This document shows positions 23,016 through 31,751 of a DNA stretch of 64,000 bases, piece by piece. The notes beneath the pieces were generated by a model, which did not search any database, was not told the origin of the DNA, and worked only from the letters and a program-made list of their open reading frames with translations. How positions within the stretch are numbered: the stretch's first letter is position 1; each line of letters opens with the position of its first letter. The translations under genes and the position numbers were made by a program. This stretch comes from JAOPZW01 sp963851295. Its GTDB lineage: Bacteria; Actinomycetota; Thermoleophilia; Solirubrobacterales; Solirubrobacteraceae. The DNA is taken from positions 62,001-126,000 of the forward strand of contig CAWKOS010000012.1 of assembly GCA_963851295.1 (NCBI GenBank). Reading direction: 5' to 3'.

Positions 23016-24545
23016 TCAGCCCAGCGGCACCGGCGCCACCGGCACCGGGAGCTCCTGCGCCTGGAGGTCGATCCCGACCTGCGCGAGCAGCGGCTCCGTA
23101 TCGGGAAGGCCCACGAGCGAGACGCCGACCGGCAGGCCGCTCCGCGCGCCGAGCCCGGCGGGCAGCGCGACCACGGGGTAGCCGGTGAAGTTCCAGGTCG
23201 CGGTGAACTCGATGAGCGGGTCGCCCTGGCCGCCGAGGTTGCCGGAGTCGTAGCCGTGGCCGCGGAGCGGGGCGGTCAGCGGGACGGTCGGCTCGAGGAG
23301 GACGTCGACGCTGTGGGCGCCGAACCAGTCGCGCCACGCGCTCGTGACCTGGGCGCGGCGCGTCTGGGCGTCGGCGTAGCGGACCGGGTCGTGGACCTCG
23401 TGGGCGAGGTCGACGAACTCGCGGATGCTCGGGCGGTAGCGGTCGGCGCGGTCGGCCAGGGCCGAGTGGTAGGGCCAGACCTCGTGGAAGAGGATCGTCA
23501 CGGCGTCGTCGGGGGTGACGTCGGGGGCCGCGGCGACCGAGACCACCTCGGCGCCCAGGCGCTCGAGCGCGCGGCGCGCGGCGTCGAGGCCGTCCATGAC
23601 GTCGGGCTCCACCGAGATCCGCTCAGGGCGATCGGTGACCGCGACGCGCAGGCCCGCCAGCGGGCGCGCGCCGCTGCGCGGGCCGAGCGGCAGCGAGGCG
23701 ACGACCCCGTCCGGCCGGGCGCCCGGCTCCAGCGCCAGCGCGCCCAGGAGCGCGCTCGCGTCGGCGACGGTGCGCGCCATCGGGCCCGGATGGTCGAGCG
23801 ATGGGCTCAGCGGGATGCAGCCCTCGGCGGGCACGCGGCCGTACGTGGGCTTGATCGAGGAGACGGCCGCCAGCGCGGCGGGGATGCGCAGCGAGCCCGC
23901 GGTGTCGGTGCCGATCGCCGCCGGCACCATCCACGCTGCCAGCGCCGCCGCCGACCCGCCGCTCGAGCCGCCCGCGGTGCGGTCGCGCGCCCACGGACTG
24001 CCGACCTGGTCGGTCGTCCCGCCGGCGGCGAACTCGTGCGTGTGGGTGTGGCCGGCCAGCACCATCCCGTGGCCGCGCAACCGCCGCCACACGGCGCTGT
24101 CGCCGTCGGCGACGTTGCCTTCGAGCACGCGGCTCGACGCCGTCAGCCCGAGGCCGGCGACCGCGAAGAGGTCCTTGAGCGCGAGCGGAATCCCGCAGAC
24201 GAGCGGCACCGCGGGATCGACGGCGCCGAGCTGCGCGCCTGCGCCGAGCTGCGCGTCTGCGCCGAGCTGCGCGCCTGCCCCGGCCGGCCCCGCGCCCGCG
24301 GCCGCGCGGGCCAGCCGCGCGTCCGCGTCCGCGGCCTGCTCGCGCGCGAGCGCCGGATACAGCCGCGCCCACGCGTTGACCGCGTCCGGGGCGCCGTCGA
24401 AGGTCGGCTCGCCGCCGTTGCGCGCGGCGATCCGCGCCTGGCAGGCCTCGAGCAGCTCGACGGCAGAGAGCGCGCGCGAGCGCAGCAGCGCGGCGGCCTC
24501 GAGCAGGCCAAGGTCGGCCGGGTCGGTCGCGAGGGCCGGGGGCAT
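23016..24545 (-). CDS. amidase signature enzyme
   Basis: A 509-residue amidase using a Ser-cisSer-Lys triad. The catalytic Lys is in GIPLALKDLFAVAG, the two serines in TAGGSSGGSAAALA, and GTDTAGSLRIPAA completes the signature. SIKPTYGRVPAEG and SPSLDHPGPMARTV are also conserved. A GatA role is unlikely because gatB and gatC are absent. The N-terminal third contains a threefold repeated AQLGA hexapeptide encoded by an 18-bp minisatellite. ATG 24545 is supported by TAGCGT 6 nt upstream, which overlaps the preceding gene's stop. Confidence 0.88.
   Translation of the reverse strand: MPPALATDPADLGLLEAAALLRSRALSAVELLEACQARIAARNGGEPTFDGAPDAVNAWARLYPALAREQAADADARLARAAAGAGPAGAGAQLGADAQLGAGAQLGAVDPAVPLVCGIPLALKDLFAVAGLGLTASSRVLEGNVADGDSAVWRRLRGHGMVLAGHTHTHEFAAGGTTDQVGSPWARDRTAGGSSGGSAAALAAWMVPAAIGTDTAGSLRIPAALAAVSSIKPTYGRVPAEGCIPLSPSLDHPGPMARTVADASALLGALALEPGARPDGVVASLPLGPRSGARPLAGLRVAVTDRPERISVEPDVMDGLDAARRALERLGAEVVSVAAAPDVTPDDAVTILFHEVWPYHSALADRADRYRPSIREFVDLAHEVHDPVRYADAQTRRAQVTSAWRDWFGAHSVDVLLEPTVPLTAPLRGHGYDSGNLGGQGDPLIEFTATWNFTGYPVVALPAGLGARSGLPVGVSLVGLPDTEPLLAQVGIDLQAQELPVPVAPVPLG
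24223..24276. repeat. 18-bp minisatellite, three copies, inside the amidase gene
   Basis: The unit GCGCCGAGCTGCGCGCCT occurs at 24223-24240, 24241-24258 (one mismatch) and 24259-24276. Each copy adds six residues (AQLGAG/D) to a linker, so copy-number change would keep the reading frame. Confidence 0.85.
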
Positions 24546-24551
24546 CGGCGG

Positions 24552-24557
24552 ACGCTA
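24552..24557 (-). promoter_or_regulatory. -10 box of leaderless amidase mRNA
   Basis: Minus-strand TAGCGT (24557-24552) is 6 nt before ATG 24545. Its TAG is also the stop codon of the upstream DUF6544 gene. Confidence 0.45.
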
Positions 24558-25259
24558 CACGGGGGCGAGGTCGCGGATCTCGGCCTCGAAGAACGGCGCG
24601 TAGCGCGGCGTCCCGAACCACCACCCGACCGTCACGCGGCTGGGCACCACGAGGTCGCCGAACCGCCGCTCGGCATGGACGTCGCACCCGCACGGCACGT
24701 AGCCGCGGCCGCCGTTGCGGTCGTCGCCCCAGCGCATCGCGCCGGCTGAGACCAGGGCGCCCTCGCCGTCGATGCGCAGCCGCACCTCGGGGCGCTCCGG
24801 CGGCACGTCCCATGTGGCGACGATGCGCTCGTCGCTCTCCGCCCGCCAGGTCACGCCCCGCTCGGGCAGCAGCGCCGCGGGGGCGAAGACGCTCTCCAGG
24901 GCCGCGCGGCCCGCGGCCGAGCGCGAGGTGTCGGCGCCGTCGGCGTGGAAGACGCGCACCCGCCCGAGCAGCCGCCCCTCGGTGCTCCCGACGCCGGCCG
25001 CGAAGCGATCGACGACCCGCAGGATGGTCAGCGGCCCGAGGCCGACGCGCGCCCGCCACGAGAACGACCGTCCGTCGCCCTCCTGGTCCGCGGTGAACGG
25101 CAGCCACGCGCCGACCTTGATGCGCCCCGCCATCGCGAGGCGCACGGCGCCGTCGAGCGGCGCGCCCTCGCGCAGGGCGTGCCCGAGGTAGCGCCGGACC
25201 GGTTCGTCGAGTCCGGCGAGCATCCCCACCTCGAACCTGCGTCCCGCAGGCGCGGACAT
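24555..25259 (-). CDS. DUF6544-like conserved protein
   Basis: A 234-residue protein of unknown function resembling the DUF6544 family. LDEPVRRYLGHALREG opens the domain, SFSWRARVGLGPLTILRVVDRFAAG forms the middle, AALESVFAPAALLPERGVTW is the best-conserved block, and VVPSRVTVGWWFGTPRY closes it. There is no signal peptide and no clear catalytic motif. ATG 25259 is supported by TAGCCT 8 nt upstream. Its stop lies within the amidase -10 box. Confidence 0.6.
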   Translation of the reverse strand: MSAPAGRRFEVGMLAGLDEPVRRYLGHALREGAPLDGAVRLAMAGRIKVGAWLPFTADQEGDGRSFSWRARVGLGPLTILRVVDRFAAGVGSTEGRLLGRVRVFHADGADTSRSAAGRAALESVFAPAALLPERGVTWRAESDERIVATWDVPPERPEVRLRIDGEGALVSAGAMRWGDDRNGGRGYVPCGCDVHAERRFGDLVVPSRVTVGWWFGTPRYAPFFEAEIRDLAPV

Positions 25260-25267
25260 GGCGGACG

Positions 25268-25273
25268 AGGCTA
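25268..25273 (-). promoter_or_regulatory. -10 box of leaderless DUF6544 mRNA
   Basis: Minus-strand TAGCCT (25273-25268) precedes ATG 25259 by 8 nt. Confidence 0.45.
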
Positions 25274-25276
25274 GCG

Positions 25277-25537
25277 TCAGCCCAGCGCGCTGCCCAGCGC
25301 GTCGTCAGACCACGTGGACCAGCCCTGCACGCGCGCGTAGTCGACGAGCGCGTCGACGCCCTCGCGCGTCCCGCGCACGAGCACCCGGAGGCGCCGCGAG
25401 ATGAGGCCGCCCTGGTCGTCGATCTCGCACCCGAGGCCCAGCTCGACGCACACCTGCTGGATCTCGCGCCGGAAGGCCGACGCCTTCAGGACCCCGATCG
25501 AGAAGCCCAGCTCACGGGTGACGACTTCGTCGTCCAC
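25277..25537 (-). CDS. hypothetical small protein
   Basis: An 86-residue protein I do not recognise. Its likely pattern (strand FSIGVLK, helix SAFRREIQQVCVELGL, strands CEID and RRLRVLVRG, helix GVDALVDYARVQGW) suggests a small ferredoxin-like alpha/beta fold. It has no signal, membrane segment or cysteine motif. GTG 25537 is chosen because TACGAT lies 7 nt upstream; a longer frame from 25645 is arginine/serine-rich and overlaps the divergent VOC gene start. Confidence 0.55.
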   Translation of the reverse strand: MDDEVVTRELGFSIGVLKASAFRREIQQVCVELGLGCEIDDQGGLISRRLRVLVRGTREGVDALVDYARVQGWSTWSDDALGSALG

Positions 25538-25544
25538 GCCGTCG

Positions 25545-25550
25545 ATCGTA
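25545..25550 (-). promoter_or_regulatory. -10 box of leaderless small-protein mRNA
   Basis: Minus-strand TACGAT (25550-25545) precedes GTG 25537 by 7 nt. Confidence 0.45.
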
Positions 25551-25643
25551 GGGGGCGCCCCGGCGGCAAATCGGCGGGCGGGCGGCGCCGATCGGTCCGT
25601 TTCGTCCAAGAGCGCGGAGCGGCGAGCCGCCATGCTGCGCGGC

Positions 25644-26066
25644 ATGGATCAGCGCATCAGCCTCATCACGCTCGGCTACCGCGAGTACGCCCGCGCGCGC
25701 GACTTCTACGCCGCCATGGGCTGGACCGATGCCGTGACGCCCGACGACGAGGTCGTCTTCTTCCAGGCCGGCGGGATGGTCTTCGCCCTGTGGGACCGCG
25801 CGAAGCTGGCCGAGGACTCGGCCGTGCAGGACGGCGGCGGCTGGGGCGGGATCACGCTCGCCTACATCTGCGGGTCGCCCGACGAGGTCGACGAGGTGCT
25901 CGCCCGCGCCAAGGCCGCCGGCGGCACGGTCCCGCGCGACGGCGGCAAGACCTTCTGGGGCGGCTACTCGGGGATCTTCGTCGACCCCGAGGGCCACCCG
26001 TGGGAGGTCGCGCACAACCCGGGCTGGACCCTGCGCGACGACGGGACGGTCAGCCTGAGCGGCTGA
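25644..26066 (+). CDS. VOC (glyoxalase/bleomycin-resistance fold) protein
   Basis: A 140-residue vicinal-oxygen-chelate protein. It begins ISLITLGYREYARARDFYAAMGW and ends with GYSGIFVDPEGHPWEVAHNPGW, the glyoxalase-fold C-terminal strand in which Glu can be a metal ligand. FQAGGMVFALWDR forms the central strand. The family includes lyases, dioxygenases and binding proteins, so the reaction is open. ATG 25644 is used (CATGCT sits 7 nt upstream); ATG 25632 is possible. Confidence 0.82.
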   Translation: MDQRISLITLGYREYARARDFYAAMGWTDAVTPDDEVVFFQAGGMVFALWDRAKLAEDSAVQDGGGWGGITLAYICGSPDEVDEVLARAKAAGGTVPRDGGKTFWGGYSGIFVDPEGHPWEVAHNPGWTLRDDGTVSLSG

Positions 26067-26087
26067 CCGTCCGCAGGCGCGAGGCGA

Positions 26088-26489
26088 CTAGGCGTCGCCG
26101 TTGGCGTCGAGGTCCAGCGCGCAGCTGTTGATGCAGTAGCGCAGGCCGGACTCGCCGGGGCCGTCGTCGAAGACGTGGCCCAGGTGGCCGCCGCAGCGCG
26201 CGCAGGTCACCTCGGTGCGAACCATGCCGTGCGACGTGTCGGTCGAGGTGTCGACCGCCTCGCCGAACATGGGGTCGGTGAAGCTCGGCCAGCCGGAGCC
26301 GGACTCGAACTTGGTGTCGGAGTTGAAGAGGGCGTTGCCGCAGCCGGCACAGCGATAGACGCCGTCGCCCTTCTCGTTGACGTACTTGCCCGCCCACGGG
26401 CGCTCGGTCGCCTGATGGCGAAGGACCTCGTACGCGGCGGGATCCAGCTCGGAGCGCCACTGCTCCTCTGTCTTAATGATCTTCTCCAT
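26088..26489 (-). CDS. msrB: peptide-methionine (R)-S-oxide reductase
   Basis: MsrB (133 aa) repairs the R-epimer of methionine sulfoxide in proteins. Two zinc-binding CxxC pairs (CAGCG and CARCGG), GSGWPSF and the catalytic Cys in RYCINSCALDLD are present. ATG 26489 gives the usual N-terminus EKIIKTEEQWRSELDP; a longer in-frame extension to 26585 is not conserved in character. It diverges from pyrG with 136 nt between starts. Confidence 0.94.
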   Translation of the reverse strand: MEKIIKTEEQWRSELDPAAYEVLRHQATERPWAGKYVNEKGDGVYRCAGCGNALFNSDTKFESGSGWPSFTDPMFGEAVDTSTDTSHGMVRTEVTCARCGGHLGHVFDDGPGESGLRYCINSCALDLDANGDA

Positions 26490-26625
26490 ATGCCTGTTCG
26501 TCCGGTTGGGTGACCGACACGTTACGGGGTCGGGGACCCCGCCCGACGAGGTGTCCGCGAGGACCGCTACCTTGCCCGAGTGCAACCCAGCCTCGCGCGT
26601 GGCCTAGACTCAGGAAGGACCCATC

Positions 26626-28305
26626 GTGCCTAAGCCGCGATACATCTTCGTCACCGGCGGCGTCGTCTCGTCGCTGGGGAAGGGCATCGCCTCAGCCTCC
26701 ATCGGCCGCCTCCTGGTGGCCCGCGGACTGACCGTCGGCCTCCAGAAGTTCGACCCGTACATCAACGTCGATCCGGGCACGATGTCGCCGTACCAGCACG
26801 GCGAGGTGTTCGTCACCGAGGACGGCGCGGAGACCGATCTCGACCTCGGACACTACGAGCGCTTCACGAACACGAACACGACGCGCGCGTCCAACGTCAC
26901 CGCGGGCGGAATCTACAACTCGGTGATCCGGCGCGAGCGCCGCGGCGACTACCTCGGCGGCACCGTCCAGGTCGTCCCGCACATCACCGACGAGATCAAG
27001 CAGCGCGTCCGCCTGATCGCCGAGACGAGCGACGTCGACGTGGTCATCACCGAGATCGGGGGCACGGTGGGCGACATCGAGTCGCTGCCGTTCCTCGAGG
27101 CGATCCGTCAGTTCCCGGTCGACGTCGGTCGCCGCCAGTGCATGTACATCCACCTGACGCTGGTGCCGTACATCGGCCACGCGGGCGAGCTGAAGACCAA
27201 GCCGACCCAGCACTCGGTCAACGAGCTGCGGCGCATCGGCATCCAGCCCGACATGCTCCTCTGCCGCTCCGAGAGCGAGCTGGGCGACGACATCCGCAAG
27301 AAGATCGCGCTCTTCGCCTCGCTCGGCCACGAGTCGGTGATCTCGGCCAAGGACGTCGACAACATCTACAAGGTCCCGCTCTGGTTCCACCAGCAGGGCG
27401 TCGACAACCTGATCGTCGACCACTTCGCCATCGACGCCGAGCCCGCCGACCTCGACGAGTGGGGCGAGATCACGCGGCGCGCCGACGGGGCCACACAGCC
27501 GGTCCGGATCGCCATCGCGGGCAAGTACGTCCAGCTCGAGGACGCCTACCTCTCCGTCAGCGAGGCCCTGCGCCACTCGGGCTACCTGCACGGCGGGCAG
27601 ATCGAGATCGACTGGGTCGACACCGAGACCCTCGACACCGAGGAGGAGGCCGCGGCGCGGCTGGCCGACGTCGACGGCATCCTCGTCCCCGGCGGGTTCG
27701 GCGGGCGCGGGATCGAGGGCAAGATCCGCGCCGTCCAGGTCGCGCGCGAGCGCAAGATCCCCTATCTGGGCATCTGCCTCGGAATGCACGTCGCGGTCAG
27801 CGAGTTCGCGCGCAACGTCGCGGGCATGCCGGGCGCCAACTCGACCGAGTTCGACATCGAGACCGAGTACCCGGTGATCGACCTGCTGCCCGAGCAGAAG
27901 GAGGTCACCGACCTCGGCGGCACCATGCGCCTGGGCGCCGACCCGATCAAGCTCCACCCGGGCACGCGCACGCGCGACCTCTACGACGAGGCCGTCGTCT
28001 ACGAGCGCCACCGCCACCGCTACGAGGTGTCGATCTCGCTGCGCAAGCGCCTGGAGGCCGCGGGCCTCATCGTCTCCGGGACGTCGCCCGACGAGCGCCT
28101 GGTCGAGGTCATCGAGCTGCGCGACCACCCGTTCTTCGTGGCCTCGCAGTTCCACCCCGAGTTCAAGTCGCGCCCCGAGCGCCCGGCGCCGCTGTTCCGC
28201 GAGTTCGTCGCCGCCGCGCTGGAGCGCGCGCGGTCGACGCACGCGGCCGAGGACGCGTCGGTGGCCCCGGAGGGCGGCGAGGTCCGCGCCTCCCGCGCCG
28301 GCTAG
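26626..28305 (+). CDS. pyrG: CTP synthase
   Basis: CTP synthase (559 aa) makes CTP from UTP, ATP and glutamine. The synthetase domain begins YIFVTGGVVSSLGKGIASAS and contains the DPYINVDPGTMSP substrate loop. The C-terminal class I glutaminase domain has GICLGMH (nucleophile Cys) and QFHPEFKSRP (His, Glu). GTG 26626 is preceded by a Shine-Dalgarno (AGGAAGGA, from 26612) and TAGACT at 26605-26610, so unlike many neighbours this mRNA has a short leader. The C-terminal ~30 residues are a variable tail. Confidence 0.96.
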   Translation: MPKPRYIFVTGGVVSSLGKGIASASIGRLLVARGLTVGLQKFDPYINVDPGTMSPYQHGEVFVTEDGAETDLDLGHYERFTNTNTTRASNVTAGGIYNSVIRRERRGDYLGGTVQVVPHITDEIKQRVRLIAETSDVDVVITEIGGTVGDIESLPFLEAIRQFPVDVGRRQCMYIHLTLVPYIGHAGELKTKPTQHSVNELRRIGIQPDMLLCRSESELGDDIRKKIALFASLGHESVISAKDVDNIYKVPLWFHQQGVDNLIVDHFAIDAEPADLDEWGEITRRADGATQPVRIAIAGKYVQLEDAYLSVSEALRHSGYLHGGQIEIDWVDTETLDTEEEAAARLADVDGILVPGGFGGRGIEGKIRAVQVARERKIPYLGICLGMHVAVSEFARNVAGMPGANSTEFDIETEYPVIDLLPEQKEVTDLGGTMRLGADPIKLHPGTRTRDLYDEAVVYERHRHRYEVSISLRKRLEAAGLIVSGTSPDERLVEVIELRDHPFFVASQFHPEFKSRPERPAPLFREFVAAALERARSTHAAEDASVAPEGGEVRASRAG

Positions 28306-28312
28306 GCGCACG

Positions 28313-29446
28313 ATGCGGCCAGCCTCGGAGGTCGAGCGCCGGCGCCTGAACGACCTGTTCGCCGAGCTGTGCGCGATCCGCAGCCCCTTCGGCGAGGAGG
28401 CGGCGATGGCCGAGCGCGTGGCGGGCGACCTGCGCGCGCTGGGCTACGAGGTCGCCGAGGACGACGCCGCGGCCGAGACCGGGGCGCAGTGCGGGAACCT
28501 GTTGGCGCGGATCCCCGGGCGCTCGGAGCGCTCGGTGATGCTCTGTGCGCACCTCGACACCGTGCCCCACGACGGGAGCGTCGCCCCGGTGCTCGTCGAC
28601 GGCGGCTGGGAGAGCGAGGGGGAGACGATCCTCGGCGCCGACAACAAGGCCGCCGTCGCGGTGATGCTGGCGCTCGCGCACCGCGCCGCCGTCGAGGGCG
28701 TGCCGGTCGGGGTGGAGCTCGTCTTCACCGTCAGCGAGGAGAACGCGCTCGCGGGCGCCAAGGCCTTCGACAGCTCGCAACTGCGTTCCGACCTCGGCTA
28801 CGTCTTCGACCACGCCTCGCCGATCGGCGAGATCGTCGTCGCCTCGCCGACCTACTACCGCCTGCACGCGGCCTTCCACGGCGCCGCCGCCCACGCCGGG
28901 GTCCGCCCGGAGGACGGGCGCAGCGCGATCCTCGCGGCGGCGAAGGCGATCGCCGCCATGTCCCATGGGCGCCTCGACGACGAGACGACGGCCAACGTCG
29001 GGACGATCGCCGGCGGGTCGGGCGGCACCAACGTCGTCCCCGAGCACTGCTGGTTCGACGCCGAGGCGCGCTCGCTGAGCGAGGCGGCGGTCGAGACGCT
29101 CGTCGCGGAGATGGTCGACCACTGCCAGGCCGCCGCCAACGACCCGGTCTGCGAGTGCGACCTCGACGTCACCGTCGAACGGCTCTTCGCCGGCTACCGC
29201 CACCGAACCTCGGAGCCCGGGGTCGTCGCCGCCGAGGCTGCGCTCGGCGCCCGCGGCTACACGCCGCGGCGGATCAACACCGGCGGCGGCTCGGACGCCA
29301 ACGCCTTCGAGACGCAGGGCTTCCCGTGCACGAACCTCGCCAACGGCACCGAGCGCAACCACCAGACGACCGAGCGCGTCAGCCAGGTCGCCCTCGAGGG
29401 GATGCTCGACGTGACCTTCGCGCTGCTGGACGAGCTGGCGGGCTAG
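28313..29446 (+). CDS. M20-family metallopeptidase (PepT-like)
   Basis: A 377-residue dizinc peptidase of the M20 family, close in layout to tripeptidase T. Metal-binding residues are in AHLDTVPHDG, ILGADNKAA and FTVSEENALAG, with a lid-domain HAAFHGAAAHAG and a last ligand in NLANGTERNHQTTE. It presumably trims small peptides in the cytoplasm. It starts 7 nt after pyrG and is probably co-transcribed. The stop is shared with the convergent acyl-CoA ligase as CTAG (29443-29446). Confidence 0.88.
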   Translation: MRPASEVERRRLNDLFAELCAIRSPFGEEAAMAERVAGDLRALGYEVAEDDAAAETGAQCGNLLARIPGRSERSVMLCAHLDTVPHDGSVAPVLVDGGWESEGETILGADNKAAVAVMLALAHRAAVEGVPVGVELVFTVSEENALAGAKAFDSSQLRSDLGYVFDHASPIGEIVVASPTYYRLHAAFHGAAAHAGVRPEDGRSAILAAAKAIAAMSHGRLDDETTANVGTIAGGSGGTNVVPEHCWFDAEARSLSEAAVETLVAEMVDHCQAAANDPVCECDLDVTVERLFAGYRHRTSEPGVVAAEAALGARGYTPRRINTGGGSDANAFETQGFPCTNLANGTERNHQTTERVSQVALEGMLDVTFALLDELAG

Positions 29447-31071
29447 GCGGGCGCGCGCTCCCTCAGCGCCCGGCGCAGCAGCTTCCCCGTCGGGGAGCGC
29501 GGGACCTCGTCGACGAGCACAATCTCGCGCGGGCGCTTGTAACCGGCCAGGCGCTCGGCGACGAAGGCGTGCAGCTCCTCGGGCGACACGGCGTCGCGCA
29601 GCGAGACGAGCGCCACCGGCGCCTCGCCGCGCTCGCGGTCGGGCAGTCCGACGACCCCGCAGTCGCGGACGGCCGGGTGCTGACGCAGCACGAGCTCGAC
29701 CTCGGCCGGGGCGACCGACGCGCCCTTGACCTTGATGAGCTCCTTGAGGCGGTCGCGGATCTCGAGCTGGCCGTCATCGCGGAAGGCGACGAGGTCGCCG
29801 GTGCGCAGCCAGCCCTCGGGCGTGAGGATCTCGGCGGTGGCCTCCGGCAGGCCGTGGTAGCCCTCCATGACCTGCGGCCCGCGGACCCACAGCTCCCCGA
29901 GCTCGCCGGGGGCGGCGTCCTCGCCGGTCTCGGGGTCGACGAGCCGCGCCTCGGTGCCGGCGGCCAGCCAGCCGTTGGTGGCGGGGTCGCTCGGGCCGTC
30001 GTGCGGGCAGGCGATGGTGCACGTGGTCTCGGTCGTCCCGTAGCCCTGGCGCGCGATGCAGCCCATCCGCTCGCTCAGCGCAAGCTGCCCCTCGGGGCGC
30101 ATGTGGGCGCCGCCGGTGATGACGAGCCGCACGCTGGAGACGTCGACGTCGTCGACGCGCGGATCGTCGGCGAGCGCGTCGAAGATCGGTGGCGGCACTG
30201 CCATATGCGTCACGCGGTGGGCTCCGATGAGCTCGAGCAGCGCCTCGACCTTCGGGATCGGCACCGTGATGATGCGCGCGCCGAGCGAGAGCGGCGCGCA
30301 GAGCATCAGCGCGAGCCCGATCGAGTGGAAGAAGGGGGCTCCGGCGAGCACGACGGAACGCTCGTCATAGTCGCCGCCTGAGCGGAAGCCGGCGACGCCC
30401 TGCGCAGCCGCCGCGGCGAGGTTGCCGTGCGTCAGCCGCACGCCCTTGGGCAGCCCCGACGTGCCGCTCGAGAAGGGGACGGCGGCGACGTCGCCCGGGT
30501 CGGGGTCGGGCTCGGCGAACGGGTCGCCGGGGTCGGCGTCCATGAGGTCGGCAATCGGGGTGAGGGCCGCGGTCGCGCCGTCGGGCGGCACGCCGGCGCC
30601 TGGCGCGGCGGACGTGGGGTCGCCCACCACGACCACCTCCGCGGCGAGCCCAGCCGCCCGCAGCGCATGGTCGACCTTCGTGGCGAAGGGGCCGACGCCG
30701 ATCGCGAGCTTCGGCACGGCGCCCGCGAGCACGCGGGCCGACTCGTCGGCGGTCCAGAGCGGGTTCAGCGGCGAGATCGCGGCGCCGGCGCGCCAGACCG
30801 CCAGCGCGACGACCGGCCACCAGAGGCCGTTGGGCAGCGTCACCGCGACGAGGTCGCCGCGGCCGACGTCGCGGGCGCGCAGACCGGCCGCCAATGCGGC
30901 GGAGCGGGCGGCGAGCTCGCCGCGGGTGAGCGACGCTCCGGTGGCGCCGTCGACGAGCGCGACGGCGGACGGATCGGCCGCGGCACGGCGCAGCGCGGCG
31001 ACAACTACGGCGGGCTCCAACGCCGGCGCGGCCAGCGCGCTGCGGCGGATGGGCGAGGTTGCTGTGGTCAC
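29443..31071 (-). CDS. acyl-CoA ligase / 4-coumarate-CoA ligase-like (ANL superfamily)
   Basis: A 542-residue adenylate-forming enzyme that activates a carboxylic acid as acyl-AMP and then acyl-CoA. The P-loop PFSSGTSGLPKGVRLTHGN (~residue 195), the A5 motif RQGYGTTETT, A7 GWLRTGDLVAF and the A10 region SPTGKLLRRALRE with its catalytic Lys are intact. Closest overall to 4-coumarate or medium-chain acyl ligases; substrate unknown. The GTG at 31071 faces a divergent TetR gene with a palindrome between them, so TetR control is likely. Confidence 0.88.
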   Translation of the reverse strand: MTTATSPIRRSALAAPALEPAVVVAALRRAAADPSAVALVDGATGASLTRGELAARSAALAAGLRARDVGRGDLVAVTLPNGLWWPVVALAVWRAGAAISPLNPLWTADESARVLAGAVPKLAIGVGPFATKVDHALRAAGLAAEVVVVGDPTSAAPGAGVPPDGATAALTPIADLMDADPGDPFAEPDPDPGDVAAVPFSSGTSGLPKGVRLTHGNLAAAAAQGVAGFRSGGDYDERSVVLAGAPFFHSIGLALMLCAPLSLGARIITVPIPKVEALLELIGAHRVTHMAVPPPIFDALADDPRVDDVDVSSVRLVITGGAHMRPEGQLALSERMGCIARQGYGTTETTCTIACPHDGPSDPATNGWLAAGTEARLVDPETGEDAAPGELGELWVRGPQVMEGYHGLPEATAEILTPEGWLRTGDLVAFRDDGQLEIRDRLKELIKVKGASVAPAEVELVLRQHPAVRDCGVVGLPDRERGEAPVALVSLRDAVSPEELHAFVAERLAGYKRPREIVLVDEVPRSPTGKLLRRALRERAPA

Positions 31072-31100
31072 GTCATGTCCCCCGGGACGTTTCGAGACAG

Positions 31101-31140
31101 CGTTACGTAAACGCGTACCGTAACGGCGTTGCGATATGGT
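31101..31140. promoter_or_regulatory. TetR operator and -10 box between ligase and tetR
   Basis: CGTTACG (31101-31107) and CGTAACG (31119-31125) form an inverted repeat around ACGCGT, a typical TetR-operator geometry. TATGGT (31135-31140) follows and is 8 nt before the tetR ATG at 31149, giving a leaderless tetR transcript that its own product could block. Confidence 0.6.
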
Positions 31141-31148
31141 GTCAACCC

Positions 31149-31751
31149 ATGGGAAGACCTCGGGAACACGACGAGTCGACGGCCCGACGGCTGCTGGACG
31201 CGGCCGAGCGCCTCTCGGCCACGCGTGGCTGGGACGCCGTCACCGTGCGCGGCGTCGCGGAAGAGGCCGGCACGAGCACGCGCGCCGTATACGCGCTCTT
31301 CGCCTCCAAGGAGGGGCTCGAGCAGGCGCTGCACGAGGCCATGTTCACGCGTCTCAGGGATCTCCTGCAAGGGCGCGAGCCCACCGACGATCCGCGCGAG
31401 GACGTCCTCAACCAGGCGATGGCCTATCGGCGATGGGCGATCGAGCGTCCCGAGCGCTACGCGCTGGCCATGCACCGGTTCGTCGGCCGGCCCGCGCGCT
31501 CGCGCTCGCCCGAGGGCCTCGCGGTCTCCCGCGCCGCGCTGAACGAGCTGCGCCAGGGCGTGCGCCGCTGCCACGAGGCGGGCCTGCTGCCGGGCGACCG
31601 CGACCCTGAGGACGTGGTCACGCAGCTGCGCGCCACCGTCCACGGCCTCGCTGAGTTCGAGAACCTCGGCATGCTCGTGCCCGACCCCGAGGCGCACTGG
31701 CGCCAGGCGGTGAGCGCGCAGCTCGCCGGGTGCGCAAGGCTACGGCGATGA
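31149..31751 (+). CDS. TetR-family transcriptional regulator
   Basis: A 200-residue repressor. The N-terminal helix-turn-helix is at residues ~10-56 (LLDAAERLSATRGWDAVTV, then VAEEAGTSTRAVYALFASKEGL). The C-terminal ligand-binding domain is helical and variable. Given the divergent acyl-CoA ligase and the palindrome at 31101-31125, an acyl-CoA or a related acid is the plausible inducer. ATG 31149 is fixed by the upstream TATGGT. It overlaps the Nudix gene by ATGA. Confidence 0.9.
   Translation: MGRPREHDESTARRLLDAAERLSATRGWDAVTVRGVAEEAGTSTRAVYALFASKEGLEQALHEAMFTRLRDLLQGREPTDDPREDVLNQAMAYRRWAIERPERYALAMHRFVGRPARSRSPEGLAVSRAALNELRQGVRRCHEAGLLPGDRDPEDVVTQLRATVHGLAEFENLGMLVPDPEAHWRQAVSAQLAGCARLRR

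Noticed and set aside
23016..24545. Amidase as glutamyl-tRNA(Gln) amidotransferase subunit GatA
   Set aside because: gatB and gatC are not nearby, and the sequence outside the signature is not GatA-like.
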